Part shown: positions 47,058 through 59,800 of the stretch, in pieces
Position numbering within the stretch: the stretch's first letter is position 1
How the letters are laid out: each line of letters begins with the position of its first letter
Source of the DNA: Microstegium vimineum
Taxonomy: Eukaryota; Streptophyta; Magnoliopsida; Poales; Poaceae
Assembly (NCBI GenBank): GCA_022036555.1
Contig: CM039135.1
Coordinates: forward strand, 40,340,799 to 40,404,798
DNA length: 64,000 nucleotides
Direction of reading: 5' to 3'
Notes under the pieces: generated by a model
What the model was told of the DNA's origin: nothing
The model's database searches: none
What the model saw: only the letters and a program-made list of their open reading frames with translations
Position numbers and translations under genes: made by a program

Positions 47058-48170
47058 CATCTGTGGATTTCGCTGTTGAAAATGGTCATCCAGGTGCAGT
47101 TGATCTACAAGAGGAGTTATATCAAATGGTAAAGCATGCTACAATCCCATTGCCATTATCGCTTCTAGCTGACTTGCACATCTGTAGATTGATATAAGAT
47201 GTGATAACTGAGTATTTGTATTGAAATGTTAGGGTTTCCACTCCCTCCTTTTACTACTTTTCTATTGGTCTGTTATTTTGACAAACAACCCTCCACATTT
47301 TTGCTCTTTTTTCAGACAAAGTTGCAATTGAAATCCGTACAATAGTGATATTTTAGCATTGTATGTAGATGTGCTATCTTCTAGCAGACCTTTAGTATTT
47401 AATGGATCGGTGTCCATATGTACTATGGAGCAGATGGTGTCTAGATGCACTAAGGTTGTTTTCTTCTTTGGGCAGTAGGTTTTTTATCTTTAAGTTAATT
47501 GGGTGGATCTAGAAAACACATGATTCCTTCAGTGGACTTCATAGTTTCCCTTTTTGTGCCAGATTCTATTCTTGTAATGGCAATCAATTGATCTTGTATC
47601 ATACTTGTGACTTAATGGAAAGCCTTCTTCTATTCATTTTTTACCTTTATGCATACTCATCAACGTGTAACCTCGGCAACCGATTTATCGGTTTTTCGTT
47701 CATTTATGCACAGATTAAGAGTTTAAAGGACCAATACTTTGTGGAATTGAATGATTTGTGCAATAGGTTATCCATGAAGATACAACATATTGACATCCAC
47801 ATGCCTGCTCAAAAGTCAACAGAGCAGTATGACAAGATGAAGGGCTTTAAAATAATGTTGGAGCGCATATTGCATTTCCTGCAAGTTAACAAAAGCAGCA
47901 TTCAGCCAAGTTTTAGGGAAAAAATCCCTGCTTATGAGAGGCAAATTGTCAGTATCCTAAATTCACAAAGAAGGAAGCCTGTGCAGGCACCTGGACAGCA
48001 AACATTTCAGCAATCTGGTGGGCAAGCTCCTAGCTCTAACATTTCACAGCAACATCAGACTTCCCAAGGTTTGCAGCAGCATGATAGTCATACTAATCAG
48101 ATGCCTCAAGCAAGTTTACCAAGTATGTACACCGGAGTACAGACCTCTATTTCTGGATCTTTACTCTTTA
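47058..48170 (+). pseudogene. Partial MED15 copy C' (exons 5 and part of 6)
   Basis: Exon 5 (47058-47128, TATGCAG acceptor, ATGGTAAAG donor) and the beginning of exon 6 (from 47714) match copy D closely: LQEELYQM, IKSLKDQYFVELNDL, and on to QQHQTSQGLQQHDSHTNQM and SMYTGVQTS. After about 48150 the match is lost, and a Copia relic follows. The frame is open, but no exon 1 to 4 lies upstream, only the Gypsy element and copy C. It extends further into exon 6 than copy C does, so it is not a simple continuation of that gene. Most likely a non-functional duplication remnant; readthrough splicing from copy C exon 3 or 5 is conceivable. Confidence 0.8.
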
Positions 48171-48289
48171 TGCCCCATTGTCACTGTACCTCTTTAGGGA
48201 TTCATGTTGTTATTGCTAATTTCATGGTGTATAAAGTGATGCACAGTTACGTTAAAAAAAACAAAAAAAAGAGAGTAATGCACATGAAC

Positions 48290-48790
48290 TATAAATGGTT
48301 ATACACCAAAGTTAGTTTTCATGGTGGATAATGGTGCTAACAGGTAGCAGCGACAAAGGGAAGAAGCGAAAGAAGTTGAGATGCTATTTCTGCAAAAAAG
48401 GTGGCCATTTCAAGAAGGATTGTGTGAAGAAGAAAATATGGTTCGAGGAAAAGGTATATACAAGACTCTTCTACATACTTGGAACCTCCCAGTAATACCT
48501 AGTGGTTTGATTCTGGTGCCATTACTCATGTTTCTAATGTTATACAAGAGTTACTTATGATCCAACCGATAACTGGACTAAAGCACACATTGTAATAAAA
48601 TGAAGGCACTCTACTTGAACTTTGAAGGGATTGGGACCGAAGAGTAATACTTGTAGCATGTCCGTGCTTAGTACTAAAAGAGAGTATATATGATTCTAAA
48701 ATCCAAATGTAGTAGAAACTTTGTGTTTATGAGAAAGTTGGATGTACTGACTTTTAAAGTTATGCATGTACACGAGAAAAGACATTATTT
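48290..48790 (+). mobile_element. Copia gag/protease relic (copy C')
   Basis: Third copy of the relic: knuckle CYFCKKGGHFKKDC, then WFDSGAITHVSNVIQELLM. Here the protease DSGA is preserved, so this is the least decayed copy. Its presence after a MED15 fragment, as in copies A and B, links the three units. Confidence 0.72.
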
Positions 48791-48976
48791 ATGGTTACAG
48801 TACTTTAATTGATCGTTTGTGCCATTTCAGCCTTCATGATGGTTTCAAAACTATGTTGAACAAATTTTTGAAAATAAATGTAATACACACAATAGGGATC
48901 ACGTTAAGGGCAAATAGAACCTCACAAATATTTAAGCAACCATCTTCAAGGAGGTATATTATGATACAATTGAATA

Positions 48977-49105
48977 CTCCTTCCATACTCAAAAAGGTTG
49001 TCGTTTTAGAAAACGACACGGTCTCCAAAAGTTATTCATGATTTATATTCTCAATGTTTGACTAAAACTTTGTACTAAATGACAACTTTTTAAGTATGGA
49101 GGGAG
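48977..49105. mobile_element. Stowaway-like MITE
   Basis: 129 bp with inverted ends CTCCTTCCATACTCAAAAA and AAGTATGGAGGGAG, flanked by TA on both sides (48975-48976, 49106-49107). Interior mirror sequences AGGTTGTCGTTTTAG and AAATGACAACTTTTT fit a hairpin-forming Stowaway. Confidence 0.8.
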
Positions 49106-49220
49106 TACACACTAAACATTTTTGTCCATTTGATGTTCCCTTTTATTGGGATGGTGAAAATATGTTTTATCTTTATTGATTGACTTATCATGTTCTTGTC
49201 TTTATACTTGTTACATGAAG

Positions 49221-49330
49221 AGTCTCAAGCCACGGACATCTTTTCCTGTAGCAAAGTGGAAGGATGTGTTGATAGAGCCACGAACATCTTTTCATGTGGC
49301 AAAGTGGAAGGATGGGTTGATAGAAAATTT
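49221..49330. repeat. Tandem duplication of about 56 bp
   Basis: Two adjacent imperfect units, each with CCACGRACATCTTTTC followed by CAAAGTGGAAGGATG and GTTGATAG. A single related unit occurs near 33525 in copy B flank. Confidence 0.7.
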
Positions 49331-49361
49331 ATGTCTCACATAGCATCTATGAATTGATATA

Positions 49362-50147
49362 CTCCCTCTGTCCATAACTAATGTATTAGACTTTTATGGG
49401 GGCCAATATAGAAAATAAAAGACTAAAATGCCCCTTAAAAAGTAGAGATATAGATGTTTTGCTTTCACAGTAAGTATAAGCATTCATCATAACCCAAATT
49501 TCAGTAAAACGAACAAGGTCTTATTGGAAGAAAATAGGTGCACTGAGAAGTAAACATGTCAAATTTTTAAACAAAATTTTAATGCTATAAGGTGAGAGTA
49601 GGCTCATGTGCTCAGTTTGCACCTACACACAAAACAAGAACCAACTAACAAAAAGAAGGAACAAACACATCACGGTATATCTCTTCCATTTGTTAGTAAT
49701 ATTATACTTCACCAAATACAAACATATACTCCTCTGTTCCAATATAGTGGGCGTCCGAGCATTCAAAAAAAAAATCAAAATACATATTGGAGCATTAAAA
49801 AAATCAAAATACATATTGTTTTAGCCATCTACTAGTCTGACTCCATCCTAGAACGAGTACAACAGCCGTCTATCCATCTACTAGTCTGACTCCATCCTAG
49901 AACGAGTACAGCAGCCGTCTATCAATCGCTCCCCTGTCCTCCACTACGTAAAAATTAAAAACTGGACAGTGGTAAGAAAAAATTCTGGAGCCTTTATCCC
50001 TTCACGGTTGGTGGGCACACACAGTCATTTAATGGACCGATTGCACAGGTAATGAATAAAAAAATATAGGCATATGCAGGTCGTTTGGTCATTACATTGG
50101 TGCTCTCCCACGATTCCAAAACGTCCAGAATACTGGGACAGAGGGAG
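49362..50147. mobile_element. Stowaway/Mariner-like segment, 0.8 kb
   Basis: Left end CTCCCTCTGTCC (after TA at 49360) and right end GGGACAGAGGGAG (before TA at 50148) are inverted copies. The interior carries another CTCCTCTGTTCC end near 49731, so elements may be nested. A 49-bp tandem duplication lies inside (49826-49923). No transposase. Confidence 0.6.
49826..49923. repeat. 49-bp tandem duplication
   Basis: Units 49826-49874 and 49875-49923, starting CATCTACTAGTCTGACTCCA. They differ at one base. Confidence 0.9.
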
Positions 50148-51239
50148 TATATCAACAAATATTGACCCTTGACAAATTAAAAGACTCCATTGCACTCTGA
50201 ATTGTTATGAATCAAAATTTTGATGAAAATAGCTTCCAACAACTTGTTTAATTGGACATCCAAATATAACACTCTATTTTGGATTTCTTGCAAGCCAAAA
50301 ATGAATAAAACGAGGTTGAACCTACAGAGTGCGCATACAATATAGAAAAGCTATTAAAAAGTAAAAAGAAATAAAAAAGTGGTTCTATTCAAATGACTCT
50401 TTAAAGGATGGTTTAGAGAACGAGTTTCAAAAAGATTTTTAGAGGTGCTCTAACTTGTATTCTCAGGTGATTAAGGGTTTATTTATTTAACTATGAGTTA
50501 TGAAAAATTGATGTGGGAAGTAAAAAGACTACTATATGTTGTTTGATTGAAAACTATAAAACATACCCCTCTCTTTCTCTCCCTTGGAACATCTACAAAA
50601 TGTTTCTCTATTTGCATCGATTTGGAAAAGCAAAAGGATAAACAACTACTGATAGATAAAGATCACTGACTGACGAAGGCCACTGATTGACGACTTATGC
50701 TCTTAGACTTGAGAAGAGGATATGATTCATTGAAACCCAAGCTTTGGTAGCTTTCTCAACAATGTGGAGGTAGACAAGCCTTAGTAGTGAGTTGAACTAC
50801 GAGATAAATACCTTGCCTCTTTGTATTCTTGCCATTTTGTGTTGTGTTATACTTGTTTGTTAGTGATTCTGAGTTTGCTCTAGATCTACTTGTGCATAAG
50901 CTTTCGACCTCATTCAAGTGGTGAAATAGGTTCAACACTAACCCATGAGTATTAGTAATTTACTCGCTTGGATCTAAGTTTCATTGGGTAATTTTTGAAT
51001 TGTGCATTCGAGATGGTATGATACACCGCACCACCGTCGTTTTGCATAGCGCGTAAAAGTGCGACATCGCCCGCATGCTACAATCGAGTTTTATTATTAA
51101 ACCTATTCACCCCCTTAAGACGTGTCATATCCTTTTCAACTGTGAATCTAAAAAAAATATACAAATCTTGATTTATGAACCTATACAATTTTTTTAATTG
51201 GTGGTCAAAGATACAAAGTATTTGATCAGAGAAATAAAC

Positions 51240-51240
<1 letters not shown>
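50148..51240. other. Intergenic upstream of the full MED15 gene
   Basis: About 1.1 kb of AT-rich sequence. No gene or clear transposon end was found. The segment near 51080-51115 (TTCACCCCCTTAAGACG) resembles the last bases of a Copia LTR but lacks other support. Confidence 0.45.

Positions 51241-51241
<1 letters not shown>

Positions 51242-51280
<39 letters not shown>
51242..51280. repeat. (TA)n microsatellite
   Basis: About 18 uninterrupted TA units followed by ATAGATAT-type repeats to about 51390. Likely length-polymorphic. Confidence 0.9.
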
Positions 51281-51281
<1 letters not shown>

Positions 51282-51399
51282 TATAGGAATATAGATATGG
51301 ATATAGAATTATAGATATTAGAGAAATAAATAGAGAAACATATATATATATAATATAGATATGGATATATAATTATAGATATATATAAAGACAATGAAA

Positions 51400-51419
51400 T
51401 GGGCTAATATTAGGGCCCA
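51400..51419 (+). promoter_or_regulatory. Site II-like motifs upstream of full MED15
   Basis: TGGGCT (51400-51405) and GGGCCCA (51413-51419) lie about 350 bp before the start codon. The same motif type clusters before copy C. A promoter role is inferred. Confidence 0.45.
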
Positions 51420-51762
51420 TGAGCCATGACTGACGCCCACAGAAGAGAGAAGAGGGAGCATGCGCATCCAATCCAGCATCCTGATTCTTTTCTCTTTCCC
51501 CTGAGAATAAATCCAGCATCCTGATTCGTGAGTCGTGATTTGTTTGGCTTTCCTCAATTCCTTCTTGGTCGCTCCTCCGCCCCGCCCCTGCCCTCCTCGC
51601 TACAATCGATTCCGTCGTCGTCGCTACCTCGGTTGCTCCTCAACCTCTACTCAACAGAGAGGAGCTGGGGGAAGTGCTCCCTCCATCGTCTCCCAGTAGA
51701 TCGGTCGAAGCCAGCCAGCAATCAAATCAGAAGAGGCGCCCGAGTCCCTAGGGCGGAAAGCC

Positions 51763-54700
51763 ATGGACGGCGGCGCCAACTGGCGCCCCACGCAGGGAGC
51801 CGACCCTGCCGCCGTCGCTGCTGCTGGCGGCGTCGACCCTAACGCGGCTGCCCCCGCCGGAAGCGACTGGCGTACCCAGCTTCAGCCCGAGGCGCGCCAC
51901 AGGATCGTCAATAAGATGTACGTCGTCTCCATCTTCCTTCTTTCTTCCTAATGGGAATTGCCAAGCAATTTCAATATCTTCCTTTCGCCGTGGCGGATCC
52001 ATGTCGCTTCTTTTACGATTCGATCCGTGTACACCTGCTTCCCTCTTTACTTTATTTAGATTAGATAGATACAGACAGTATCATGCTTGCTGGGTAGGGT
52101 TTGCTGATCCATCCGTGCACTTGGAGCTAACAATTCGTCCACCGTTCTCTTTGTTTGCTTACTCACGAATCACCTACTCTTTTGTTCGTGACATATGGAT
52201 CCATACTGCATTGATGCTATCCAATCCAACACATCATGCTTTCTAATATTATGTATCTTTATTTAAACCAAATTTAATCATCAAAACTATCGATAGAAGA
52301 AACTACTTGACTACCTGTTTGCTTGCTATAAGATTTTTTTTAAAAATAAATTATAATAAAGCCATCTATGCACCATAAACACACATAGAAACATATGCAA
52401 CTGCATATCACAACTCTTGCACATGCATAGGTGATACTCATTTTTTTTCACCTTAGCCATGAGGGTTGACTTCAATGTGCGCATGGATGTAGAATGCGAC
52501 AATTTATGACGTGATTGTTTTTTTTTCAACACTTCTCTACCCCGTGAAGGGTAGGCATGGCATGGCGGTAGACTGCTGACTTTCTCCAATTCGTCAACCT
52601 CCTTGCAAAATAAGAAAGGGTAAAACCATGTAAAAATCCACTTCCTAGACCCTTGTCTTGTGTAGGACCTTTTGGCATTGGTTATGCGGTATGATCAATG
52701 CTTTCAAGACGGCTGGTCGAGCCTGGTCGCCTGGGGATCGTCCAGGACGATTATTTGTTGTCCAGGACGATTAATCGACCCTGGACTAGTCCCCTGGTCG
52801 TCCTGTCGTCCCCTGCATATGGAGGAGTTATATATATTATACAGTTATATATACAATATACAGTCTTCCTCCCTTGCACAGTTGGACCTGTGCACCCACT
52901 GGATCTGCAGGCCTGCGCGCCTGCAGCAGCCACGTGGGCAACTTGAAGGGAGGAGAGGAGAGGGAGCTGCAAAACTCCGCAACATTGGAGGCGGCTGCTG
53001 TAACTGGACGAGGGAGGTGAGAAGAGAAGAGTGTGTGTGTTCTGCTGAGTGAGTGAGAGGCTGAGGGAGTGATGGGTAGTAAAGAAGAGAAACCCTAATG
53101 GGCTTGGGCCAGAACATGAGACAGCTAGCTAGGCCCAACTCTGGGATGCAGCCCACTCTCTGGCTGGATGACCACACAGCCTGGACCGACGATTAATCGT
53201 GACTGGACGACGACTAATCGGACGAACAGGTTCTTGGACGGTCTGGCCGAGTCGGAGGCCCTGGTCGAGTAGCTAAAGCCGGCCAGGATGATTAGTCACG
53301 ATTAATCGGACGTCCTGAAAACATTGGGTATGAGCTGAGTTTTTTTCTGCGAACTAACTATTAAGTCATGTATATGCCTGCCAATGGATTGTGTCCATTT
53401 TACCCTTGCCATCACTTAAATTTTACCCTAGTTGCCACTTGAATGTGTCCATTTTTACCCTAGTTGTTTGTTTGGTTCAAAAATATGTATGTGCATTAGT
53501 GGTCCACAAATTCCATTCCCACTTTTTCCACTAGTGAACTATTATTTTTGTACATGTACTGGGGCTTCTGGTTTACTGGACTAATTAAATGGTAATCAAA
53601 CACATTTATCAGTGTATCTCTCAATATATCACTTCTTGCATCATATATGTAGAATGGAGACTCTGAAGAAGCACTTGCCAGTATCAGTACCAGAAGGGCT
53701 GAGTGAGCTTCACAAAATTGCCGTCCGATTTGAAGAGAAAATCTATACCGCAGCCACCAACCAGGTACATTTAACCTAACTCTAGTCATCAGAATGTTTA
53801 GTCATGGGGTGGGTCAATGATATAAACATTTGATCTATGAACAATCTTAAAGTCTTTTTAGGTAAATTTAGGTGCTTATAGCATCTTTTTATAATGGTAA
53901 CATACATGATGAGGCAATGCATGAATATTGTGCTAATCATATTTACGAGGCGTGGTATCAAAATATCATGGGCCCATGCAACTTGCACATGTAAATTGTA
54001 TTTATGCAAAAACTATAGCTTAAATCCTTTTCTTTTGTTTCACCCAGTCTGATTATTTGCGGAAGATTTCTCTGAAAATGCTGTCCATGGAAAGTCAGAC
54101 AAAGACCCAACAGAACCCTGGAAATGCTCAAGTGATTCCAAATCAAAACCCTCCTGGTCCAGGTACCATACACAGAAAATGCAACATCACACCTTTTTTT
54201 TGTGCAATCAATGTATTTGCTTCTAAAAAAATAGATTGCAGGCAAGGTATTCAGGGCATAGTTAAGTTTTCCACATTAAGAGAGTTTACTTCTCATTGGT
54301 GGAATGCATGCTTTTTATTTTCACTTGCTTCCTAATACTCCCTCCGTCCCTAAATAACTGTCGCCGTTGGTGTCCGTGCCACAAGTTTAACTCAATCTAT
54401 AGAAAATACGTGCAACATTTATATCTCTAAATAATTTTATTAAAAAACTAGATTCAAAGATCTTTCAGGGGGAAATTTGTTATTGCTAAAGTTTATTGGC
54501 TATTATATTATAGTGCCTGTTTGGATGCCATAGTTTTAAGAAAAACTATGGTATGAAGTAGTTTTATAAGATAAAAGCGTGCAAAACAGACTGAAATTTT
54601 AACAGTACCAAGTCTTTGAAAACTAGAAGGTTTGTTGCATTCAAATGCCCAATAGCTTTCCAAAGTTCTTTTTTTGCAGAACGATAATAGTTTTCCAATA

Positions 54701-56788
54701 CTCAGAAAATGCTTTGAATCCAAGGCCTTAGATGGTTTTTTACCGTATAAAGGGCTTTAGATGTTATTCTTTCGCCCCAAAACGTAGGTTGTTGTAGCTT
54801 CGTAAGTCAAAATAGAAAAATGCACCAGCATCTACAACATCAAATCAAATCCATTTAATCCACCATGGAATATGTCTCCATAGTGCATTTACTTTGTATT
54901 ATAGATTGTATATGTTAATAGCTTAATATATTTTTGTATAAACTTGATCAAAGTTATAGAAGTTTAGGACAAAAGTACAAAACTAAAACACCATACATTT
55001 TGGAATGGAGGGAATGCTTATTAATTATTGGGGTGTAAAAAGTGATGCACATGCATTCTAAATGATTATACCACTGTACTTTTCTTTTCAGATGTGAATC
55101 AATCTCTTAGTTCCTAATTGCTTGCAGTTGCAGTATACTTTCCTATTTTTTCTCTTCAGAAATGCAGAAGCTCACTGTCAATTTTATGTGTAAATATGTT
55201 GCATTGAGTGCTTCTGCATCCTTGTTACAATTTTAATGTAATCATTCCTTGTCTTAACATTCATGTCGTATATTTTCTAAAACAGCACCTGGCCTTCCTC
55301 CACAAGGTAGTAATCCAGCACAGTCATCAGCTATCCCGTTGATGTCTCAGCAACAGACACGGCAGCAAAATGCTTCTACATCTGTTCAAGGTTCTCTTCC
55401 TAGTCTTGGTCAGAACTTGTCGAGTGTCAGCCAGACATCGACGCTGCAGAATCTGTCTGGCATGCCACAAAATACCATGAACAATGGTTTAGCACAAGGT
55501 ACTCCACAAGATATGTATGCTGCACAAAGACAAATGGCAGGTAGGCAGCAGCAGCAGCAGCAACAACAACAAGCACATAATCAGTTAATTTATCAACAGC
55601 AGAAATTGTTGATGAACCAGAAATTGCAGCAGAATCCACTTATGCAATCGCACATTCAGCAGCAGCAAACTTTGTTGCAGTCAACACAGATGCAATCTTC
55701 ACAGCAGCCCATGATGCAAATGTCATCTGGCCTTCAGCCTGGCCAGACCACCATTCCACAAACCCAGTCCATGGCGACGCAGTCAGCTACACAGAGTGGT
55801 ATTCAACAGAATCCGTTGAATTCAGTACAACAATCTGTGCAATCACTACTCCAGCAGCCTACGCAATCTGTAGTGAGGCAGCAGCAACATCCACAGTCCA
55901 TGCACCAGCAGCCTTCTCTGCAGCAAACTCAGCCAACTCAACAGCCCAACATTCCTTTGCAACAGCAGCCACAACAATTAATGGGCCAGCAGACAAATTT
56001 ACAGCAAAATCAGTTAATGAATCAACAGAGTGGTGCTGTGGAGATGCAACAGCAACAAAGGCTACCAGTTCAGTCAAATAATCTTTTGAATATGCAGCAA
56101 ACACAGCAGATGATGAACCAGCAATCTATGCCCTTGCACCAGTCACAACAATTGGCAAACCAGGGAAATATGTCAAGTCTACATCAACAGCAGCAGAAAA
56201 ATCAGCAGCAGCAGCAGCAACAGCAGCTTCTTGGAACCGCACCAAATGTCCGTATGCATATGTTACAGCAGCAAAAGCCAATTCAGCAACCACAGCAGCA
56301 ACAGCATGCTCAGCAGACATCAATGGGTTTGATGCAACCTCAATCTCAGCAGAACCAGCTTCAGCAACCTCAGCAACATATGATGTCACAGTTCCAGTCT
56401 CAGCCTAATCAAGTGCAGCAACAACTGGGAATGCAACAAAGGCTCCAAACTTCAGCTGGTATGCTCTTGCAACAAAATAATATTGATCAACAAAAGCAAT
56501 ACGTTCAGGCACAGAGGGGCCTCCAAGAAGCACCCAGTAGTAAGTTCCTCATATAGGGTCCTTGCAGTCTTTAACTATTACTGTATCTTTAACGTTTCCC
56601 CATAGTCTCGTGCAAGCCTTTTTGTGCATTTTTTTCTTGAGGCCTTGTTATGCTTACTAAGTTACTACGGAGTATCATTGTTGTAACCCTATAGATATGA
56701 AGAGAACTTCTGTTTCCACTAGCAGTTTTAGCCATCTTACAGAATATCCAGCAGAGTGAGAAAAACTTACCTCCAAAAGGAAGTTTTT

Positions 56789-56819
<31 letters not shown>

Positions 56820-59800
56820 GGGTTGCTATTTTCCTTATTGCCACAAACAGACCCACCTGTGTGTGTGTTTTTTTTATGGGGGCTTGCGGGCTAGTGCTCA
56901 AGCAGAGAGAAAAATCCACCCCCAATATCTCCTATGCCAAAACAGACCCCCTATCTGCAGCCACTGGAGCTCACCGTTCGATTCGCATAGTGACAGTTGA
57001 CTTTTTTTTTTTGGAAATGGCAACCATGTATACATAATTCTGATGCAGTTACATACTACAGTACAGTGCCTGTCATTTTACTGTGTTGATGTCCAGCATT
57101 TTTCCTTCACCAAATGTGGTTCTCATTTGTGTTTGGTATTGTTGCAAATGCTACTCTGCAATATTTCTTTGTACTCTATGCTTTAATTAACTGTCTGACT
57201 CTTTTCACTAGTAAGCACAGAAATTTTCCACTCGCTACTTTCATGGTGCTGATTGAGTTTCGACAACCTTGCTTTCTATGCAGCATCTGTGGATTCCACT
57301 GCTCAAACTGGTCATCCAGGCGCAGGTGATTTGCAAGAGGAGTTATATCAAATGGTAAAGCATGCTACAGTCCCTTGGCATTATCACTTTTAGCTCACTT
57401 CCACCTTTATAGATAGGATTTCCACTTTCTGTTGCCCCTAAATTCCTTTTACTGCTTTCTATTGGTCTGTTCTTTTGCCAAATAACCCCCCTTGTTTTCA
57501 CTCTTTTTTAAGATATAAAGTTGGAATTGAAGTCCAATTAACAAAGATATTTAGCATTGCATGTAGATGTGCTATCTTCTGGTTGACCTTAGTATTTTAG
57601 GGAATCTGTGTGATTGTCCATAACTCCATATGTACTATGGAGCAGTTGGTGTCTAGATGTATGAAGGCTAATTCTTTCTTTAGCAGTCAGATTCTTTAAG
57701 TTAATTGGGTTGATCTAGAGAACACATGATTCCTTCAGTGGACTTCATAGTCTCCCTTTTTGTGCCAGATTCTATGCTTGTAATGGCAACCAACCGATCT
57801 TGGATCATACTTGTGACTTAATGGAAAGCCTTGTTCTGTTCAATTTTCACCTTACATATATCAACGTGTATCCTCGGCAACCAATTTATCGGTTTTCCAT
57901 TCATTTGTGCACAGATTAAGAGTCTAAAGGACCTATACTTTGTGGAATTGAATGATTTGTACAATAAGATATCCATGAAGATACAACATATTGACAGCCA
58001 CATGCCTTCTCAAAAGTCAACAGAGCAGTATGACAAGATGAAGGGCTTTAAATTAATGTTGGAGCGCACATTGCATTTCCTGCAAGTTAACAAAAGCAGC
58101 ATTCAGCCAGGTTTTAGGGAAAAAATCCCTGCTTATGAGAGGCAAATTGTCAGTATCCTAAATTCACAAAGAAGGAAGCCTGTGCAGGCACCTGGACAGC
58201 AAACATTTCAGCAATCTGGTGGGCAAGCTCCTAGCTCTAACATTTCACAGCAACATCAGACTTCCCAAGGTTTGCAGCAGCATGATAGTCATACTAATCA
58301 GATGCCTCAAGCAAGTTTACCAAGTATGAATACAGGACTACAGACCTCTGGAGCACCTGGCATTCAGCATGTACCTGCGCCTCAAGCATCAAACTTTGGT
58401 GTTCAAACAACACAGCAAAATGTCACAAATGCACCGCAGGCTGGCTCTAATCTAGAGAATGCTCAGGGAAATAATTTTAATCCTGTGCAGCATGGTTCAA
58501 TGGGTACTGCATTGCAACAGGGAAGCACTGGTCCCATGCAGGGTGTATTGAATGCACAGCAGCAGTCCAGTGGTAACATGATATCCAACAATGCAATGAG
58601 TACAATGCAGGCTAATACCAATGCCATGCAAGCAAATGCGAATTCATTGCAACAACTAAAGCAGCAACAGGAGCATCAGATGATGCAAAGTCAGCAAATG
58701 AAGCAGCGTCAGCAGATGATGCAACAGATACAGCAAAAGCAAATGCTTCAACAGCAGCTCCCGATACAGCAACTACAGAAACAACAGCAGCAAGGGCAAA
58801 TGCAGGTTCCACAGCTTCATTCTGGGAATGATGTGAATGAGCTAAAGGTTAGGCAAGGAGCTGCAATCAAATCTGGAATGTATCAACAGCTGAGCCAGCG
58901 TAACTATTATCAGCAGATAAAACAGGGTGGTGTATTTCCAATTTCTTCTCCGCAAAACCTCCAAGCATCGTCCCCACAAATTTCACACCATTCTCCTCAG
59001 GTTGATCAGCACAGTCTGTTGCAATCTCAAGTGAAGACCGGGACACCATTGCATTCAGCTAACTCACCATTTGTCCCATCTCCATCCCTCCTGTTGCCCC
59101 ATCACCGATGCCAGTGGATTCAGATAAACCACTCTCCAATTTATCTTCGCTCACTAGTGCTGGGCAGGCTGGACATCAGCAAACATCCCTTGTACCTCAG
59201 ACACAATCTATAGCCGTTAACACACCAGGTATATCAGCGTCACCCTTGCTTGCAGAATTCACAAGTGCTGATGGAAGTCAGGTTAACCTACCAACTCAAA
59301 TTCCAACCAAATCAGCAGCAGAAAGGCCTCTTGATCGCTTGCTTAAAGCAGTCAGTAACTTGCCACCTTCATGTTTACTTTCTTTTGACAATTAGTTGCT
59401 TGATCAATTCTGTTTGGAACATTCTGTTGAACGTGATTAATATGCTTATAAATTTCCATAACATACTAGCATATAAGAAAATGTGGACTAAAAGTAAAGC
59501 TATTATAGGAGTAGGTATGGCACCTTTCCCTGGCAAGCCCTCTAGAGATACCATGTTAAAGTTGGTACAATGTATTTTTTTTTATCAGCTAGTTCTTGAT
59601 ATGATGGTCAATACTGCTAGTCAGATTTCATTCTATTTCTGTCTCTTGACCTTTTGCCTATCTGAAATTGTTTAAGCAGCATAATATTTTATCTCACTTT
59701 GTAATCCAGACGTTTCTCTGATAGCCTGTTAACCTTTTATGGTAATAATACAAAGAAGTCATTGGCATCCTTTAATGAATTAGTTTTATTTGATGGTATT

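Noticed and set aside
47588..48331. 247-codon frame as an independent gene
   Set aside because: It is intron plus a partial MED15 exon 6 running into unrelated sequence.
55427..56389. Minus-strand Ala/Val-rich frames opposite exon 4
   Set aside because: Complement of CAG/CAA glutamine repeats.
57831..57914. ATG at 57831 as the start of the exon 6 protein
   Set aside because: The sequence before 57915 is intron ending in CACAG; the same exon border is conserved in copies C and C'.
59250..59675. 141-codon frame after MED15 exon 6
   Set aside because: Lies out of the coding frame and runs into intron 6.
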